NCBI GenBank assembly: GCA_039029135.1
Contig: JBCCGT010000036.1
Location: 1 to 42,613 of the forward strand
Length of the DNA stretch: 42,613 bases
Source of the DNA: JALZVT01 sp039029135
GTDB taxonomy: Bacteria; Pseudomonadota; Gammaproteobacteria; Pseudomonadales; Azotimanducaceae
Reading direction: 5' to 3'
Numbering within the stretch: position 1 is the stretch's first letter; each line of letters starts with the position of its first letter. Positions 40,420 through 42,613 of this stretch are shown here, piece by piece. A program made the translations under genes and the position numbers. Below the pieces are notes generated by a model that saw only the letters and a program-made list of their open reading frames with translations, was not told the origin of the DNA and ran no database searches.

Positions 40420-40878
40420 ATGCAGCCCACACTCTGTGAACACCTCGAATCGGCATCCGCGCTAACACCCTGTCGTCCGGCGCTGGTACTGCAGTGGATG
40501 CACGGCCCCATCTGTGTCGCCACCCTGTGCAGGGAATGCGACCGCGCGGCGCTCTATCAGTTACTGGATTGGGATCGCTCCGCCCGGCGTCGGGTTTTCG
40601 CGCTGGCGCCGATAGCAGCCGACATCATCACCGGTTATCAGCGCGATCTTGAGCGCGGCTCATGCGACCCACAGCGACTCGCAGCTCAGACCGGCGCCCT
40701 GCTGACGCAGGCGGACGCGCGCGCCCTCGACATTGCGATCGACGTGCGCAGCGAAGCGGTTCTGGCCCGCCGCCGCGCGGACGACCCACGAATGCCTGCC
40801 GGCGACTGGGCAGAGCGGCTGCCGCACCCACAGGAGACCCGGATATTCGACGCCCTCGGCCTCGATAAACACCGTTAG
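40420..40878 (+). CDS. Hypothetical protein
   Basis: 152 residues of an unrecognised protein. Starts MQPTLCEHLESASAL, has a Cys pair (TLCRECDRAALYQ) that could bind metal, and a helical, Arg-rich C-terminal half with no membrane segment. The GTG six bases earlier is an alternative start. Codon bias and the length of the open frame favour a real gene over the opposite-strand frames, but no homologue is known to me. It lies between the dioxygenase operon and an MBL-fold gene, with 142 bases to the latter. The 206 bases before it probably carry the promoter of the opposite operon. Confidence 0.5.
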   Translation: MQPTLCEHLESASALTPCRPALVLQWMHGPICVATLCRECDRAALYQLLDWDRSARRRVFALAPIAADIITGYQRDLERGSCDPQRLAAQTGALLTQADARALDIAIDVRSEAVLARRRADDPRMPAGDWAERLPHPQETRIFDALGLDKHR

Positions 40879-41020
40879 GCTTGGGAAACGCTCGGGAACA
40901 GTCGGGAGCGCGTCTGGGAAGCCTCCGTCGAGCAAAGGCGAGCAAAGTGGTGTCGTTCGGCAAAGCCGCGCGGCGGCGCGTGTTAAGGTTGACGGTTAGC
41001 GAATTGACTCGATCGAAGTG

Positions 41021-42133
41021 ATGTCCAAGCCCGAGCTGCGTTACCCCTACAGCGATCACCCGGAACCCGCGCAGACGGTCGAGGTCGCGCCGGGCGTGCG
41101 CTGGCTGACCATGCCGATGGGCGGCTCGCTCACCCACATCAATCTGTATTTGCTTGAGGACCACGACGGTTGGTACGTGGTCGACACCGGCCTCGCGCTC
41201 GCTGAAGTCGCCGCGCTGTGGGAAGACATCTGCGCCCACGCGCTGGGCGACAAGCCCATCAAGGGCGTCATCTGCACCCACATGCATCCGGACCACATCG
41301 GCCAGGCGAGCTTTCTGACCGACAAGTACCGTTGCCCGCTATACATGACGCGCGCCGAGTACTACCAGGCGCGATCGTTTTCCAACAGTGACGGTCGCCA
41401 TCACCAGACCTGGCACGCGCTGGATTTCTACACCCGCGCCGGCATGCCGCCGGCGTACCTGGAACAGCTACGCAAGGTGTTCGAAAGCCGTCGCAGCGAC
41501 AACTTTGTCATGCCCACGATGCCCTCCGGCTACGAGCGTCTGCAACATGGCGATACGCTGCGCATCAACGGCGAGATCTGGCAGGTGGTCGTCGGCTCCG
41601 GCCATTCTCCGGAACACGCCTGCCTGCACTGCCCGGCGCTCGGCGTGCTGCTGTCGGGCGATCAGATCCTGCCGGTCATCACGTCGAACGTTAGCGTGCA
41701 CCCGATGGAACCCAACGCCAATCCGCTGCGCGACTGGATGGAATCGATCGACGCGCTGCTCGATCTCCCCGACGACACCTTCGTACTACCGGCGCACAAT
41801 CTGCCGTTCTACGGCGTGCGGGAACGGCTGCGCGATCTGGCCGCGCATCACGAGGATCGGCTGCTGGCGGTTGAAGAGCACTGCGCAAAGCACCCCGCCA
41901 ACGCCCGTGAGCTGCTGCCCGTGATGTTCGAGCGCGAGCTGGACCCGCGCCAGATGATGATGGCGCTGGGCGAGGCCATTGCGCACACGCACCTGTTGAT
42001 ACACCGCAATCGCCTGCAGCGGCATCTCGATGCGGACGGGGTCTACCAGTTCGTGTCGATCGACCCGGACCTCGCGCGGCGCGCAAACCCTGACGCACAC
42101 GACCGACCCGCCGACGGGCCCGTGCAGGTCTAA
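41021..42133 (+). CDS. MBL-fold metallo-hydrolase
   Basis: 370 residues. Metal ligands are in the signature THMHPDHIG (His-x-His-x-Asp-His), with further ligands in GSGHSPEHA and LLSGDQILP, and LPAHNLPF at the end of the core. The C-terminal 100 residues are helical, as in larger glyoxalase-II-like or beta-lactamase-like hydrolases. A hydrolase for a thioester or ester is the likely role. The ATG at 41021 follows GTG 41018; the first methionine with typical sequence is used. The next gene begins 14 bases downstream. Confidence 0.88.
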   Translation: MSKPELRYPYSDHPEPAQTVEVAPGVRWLTMPMGGSLTHINLYLLEDHDGWYVVDTGLALAEVAALWEDICAHALGDKPIKGVICTHMHPDHIGQASFLTDKYRCPLYMTRAEYYQARSFSNSDGRHHQTWHALDFYTRAGMPPAYLEQLRKVFESRRSDNFVMPTMPSGYERLQHGDTLRINGEIWQVVVGSGHSPEHACLHCPALGVLLSGDQILPVITSNVSVHPMEPNANPLRDWMESIDALLDLPDDTFVLPAHNLPFYGVRERLRDLAAHHEDRLLAVEEHCAKHPANARELLPVMFERELDPRQMMMALGEAIAHTHLLIHRNRLQRHLDADGVYQFVSIDPDLARRANPDAHDRPADGPVQV

Positions 42134-42147
42134 CGAGGTTCGAGCCG

Positions 42148-42495
42148 TTGACGAAAGACAATGGCGCACCGCCACCCGCTGCGGACAATGCGAAACAGTC
42201 GCGCCCCAAATCCCAGCGCGACCTGAAGCAGCAGATCGCGCACTGGAGCTATCGCATCCTGCGCTGGGGACGCGACCGCGTCCCGCCCGTCATCCGGTCT
42301 ATCGTCGGCGTGCTGCTGATGATCGGCGGCGTGTTCGGCTTTCTGCCCGTGCTGGGCTTCTGGATGTTCCCGCTCGGACTCGCTTTCATCGCGATGGATC
42401 TGCCGTTCACGCGCGCGCGCATCGACGTCTGGGCGGAATCGCTGCGCCAACGCGCCGATGCCGGCATCGACTCCGAACGCAATCCGGACAACTAA
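42148..42495 (+). CDS. Small membrane protein (PGPGW-like)
   Basis: 115 residues from a TTG start. After a basic, hydrophilic N terminus (KSQRDLKQQIAHWSYRIL) come two close hydrophobic segments, IVGVLLMIGGVFGFLPVLGF and MFPLGLAFIAMDL, joined by a short turn. The spacing resembles the small PGPGW-type membrane proteins. Function unknown. The TTG is supported by GAGG upstream and follows the MBL-fold gene by 14 bases. The last 118 bases of the window hold nothing recognisable. Confidence 0.75.
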   Translation: MTKDNGAPPPAADNAKQSRPKSQRDLKQQIAHWSYRILRWGRDRVPPVIRSIVGVLLMIGGVFGFLPVLGFWMFPLGLAFIAMDLPFTRARIDVWAESLRQRADAGIDSERNPDN

Positions 42496-42613
42496 GAACC
42501 GCCTAGGGACCCTCTGAGCCAGTCTCGTCCCCGCAGTGTGCCTGTCGCGTGTTCTGGCTAGGCAGGGCGCGCTGCGCATGCCGGGTGCATTCGCGAGCGT
42601 CCTAACGAAGCCA

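Noticed and set aside
40628..41296. Minus-strand frame of 222 codons across the hypothetical and MBL genes
   Set aside because: It overlaps the MBL-fold gene with its clear metal ligands, and its own translation shows no domain.

Overview
High-GC bacterial chromosome segment with 43 supported genes. A PEP-CTERM-tagged exported protein, an OmpA-type protein, acyl-CoA and short-chain dehydrogenases and a biphenyl-type ring dioxygenase all point to a Pseudomonadota member, most likely an uncultured gammaproteobacterium. No rRNA, tRNA, CRISPR array or complete insertion sequence was seen.

The main theme is the deazaflavin cofactor F420, which is uncommon in Proteobacteria. Bases 2028-11507 hold a full biosynthesis set: the FO synthase FbiC (CofG+CofH fusion), the nucleotidyltransferase CofC, the transferase CofD and the stand-alone glutamate ligase CofE. 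They also hold an NADPH:F420 reductase and two luciferase-like (LLM) oxidoreductases of F420-using type. A third LLM enzyme leads an aromatic ring-cleavage operon at 34832-40213, and two split-barrel (PPOX/FDOR-like) proteins lie at 26974 and 34832. The window therefore appears to make, reduce and use F420.

Layout: 1-860, a lower-GC segment with a membrane protein, bounded by a GACTCTGACCC motif that forms a palindrome at its right end; 857-1834, glucokinase; 2028-11507, the F420 region, interrupted by a PEP-CTERM gene; 11664-14676, a HAMP membrane protein and a large TPR/TIM-barrel exported protein; 14673-17177, a YcaQ-like winged-helix protein and an MFS transporter; 17178-17855, a long intergenic region with a promoter, an apparent transcription attenuator for the MFS gene, a strong hairpin and 13-bp tandem repeats; 17856-29204, mixed metabolic genes (aminotransferase, P-loop kinase, OmpA protein, acyl-CoA dehydrogenase, SDRs, hydrolase, small monooxygenase-like proteins, desaturase, sulfotransferase); 29270-34636, a four-gene operon joined by ATGA overlaps (di-haem peroxidase lipoprotein, histidine kinase, two response regulators); 34832-40213, the dioxygenase operon; 40420-42495, a hypothetical protein, an MBL-fold hydrolase and a small membrane protein.

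The most interesting points are the F420 system with its unresolved side-chain chemistry, the embedding of LLM and split-barrel enzymes in a ring-hydroxylating dioxygenase operon, the attenuator-like leader before the MFS gene, and the peroxidase/two-component operon. All assignments come from reading motifs by eye; no database search was run.
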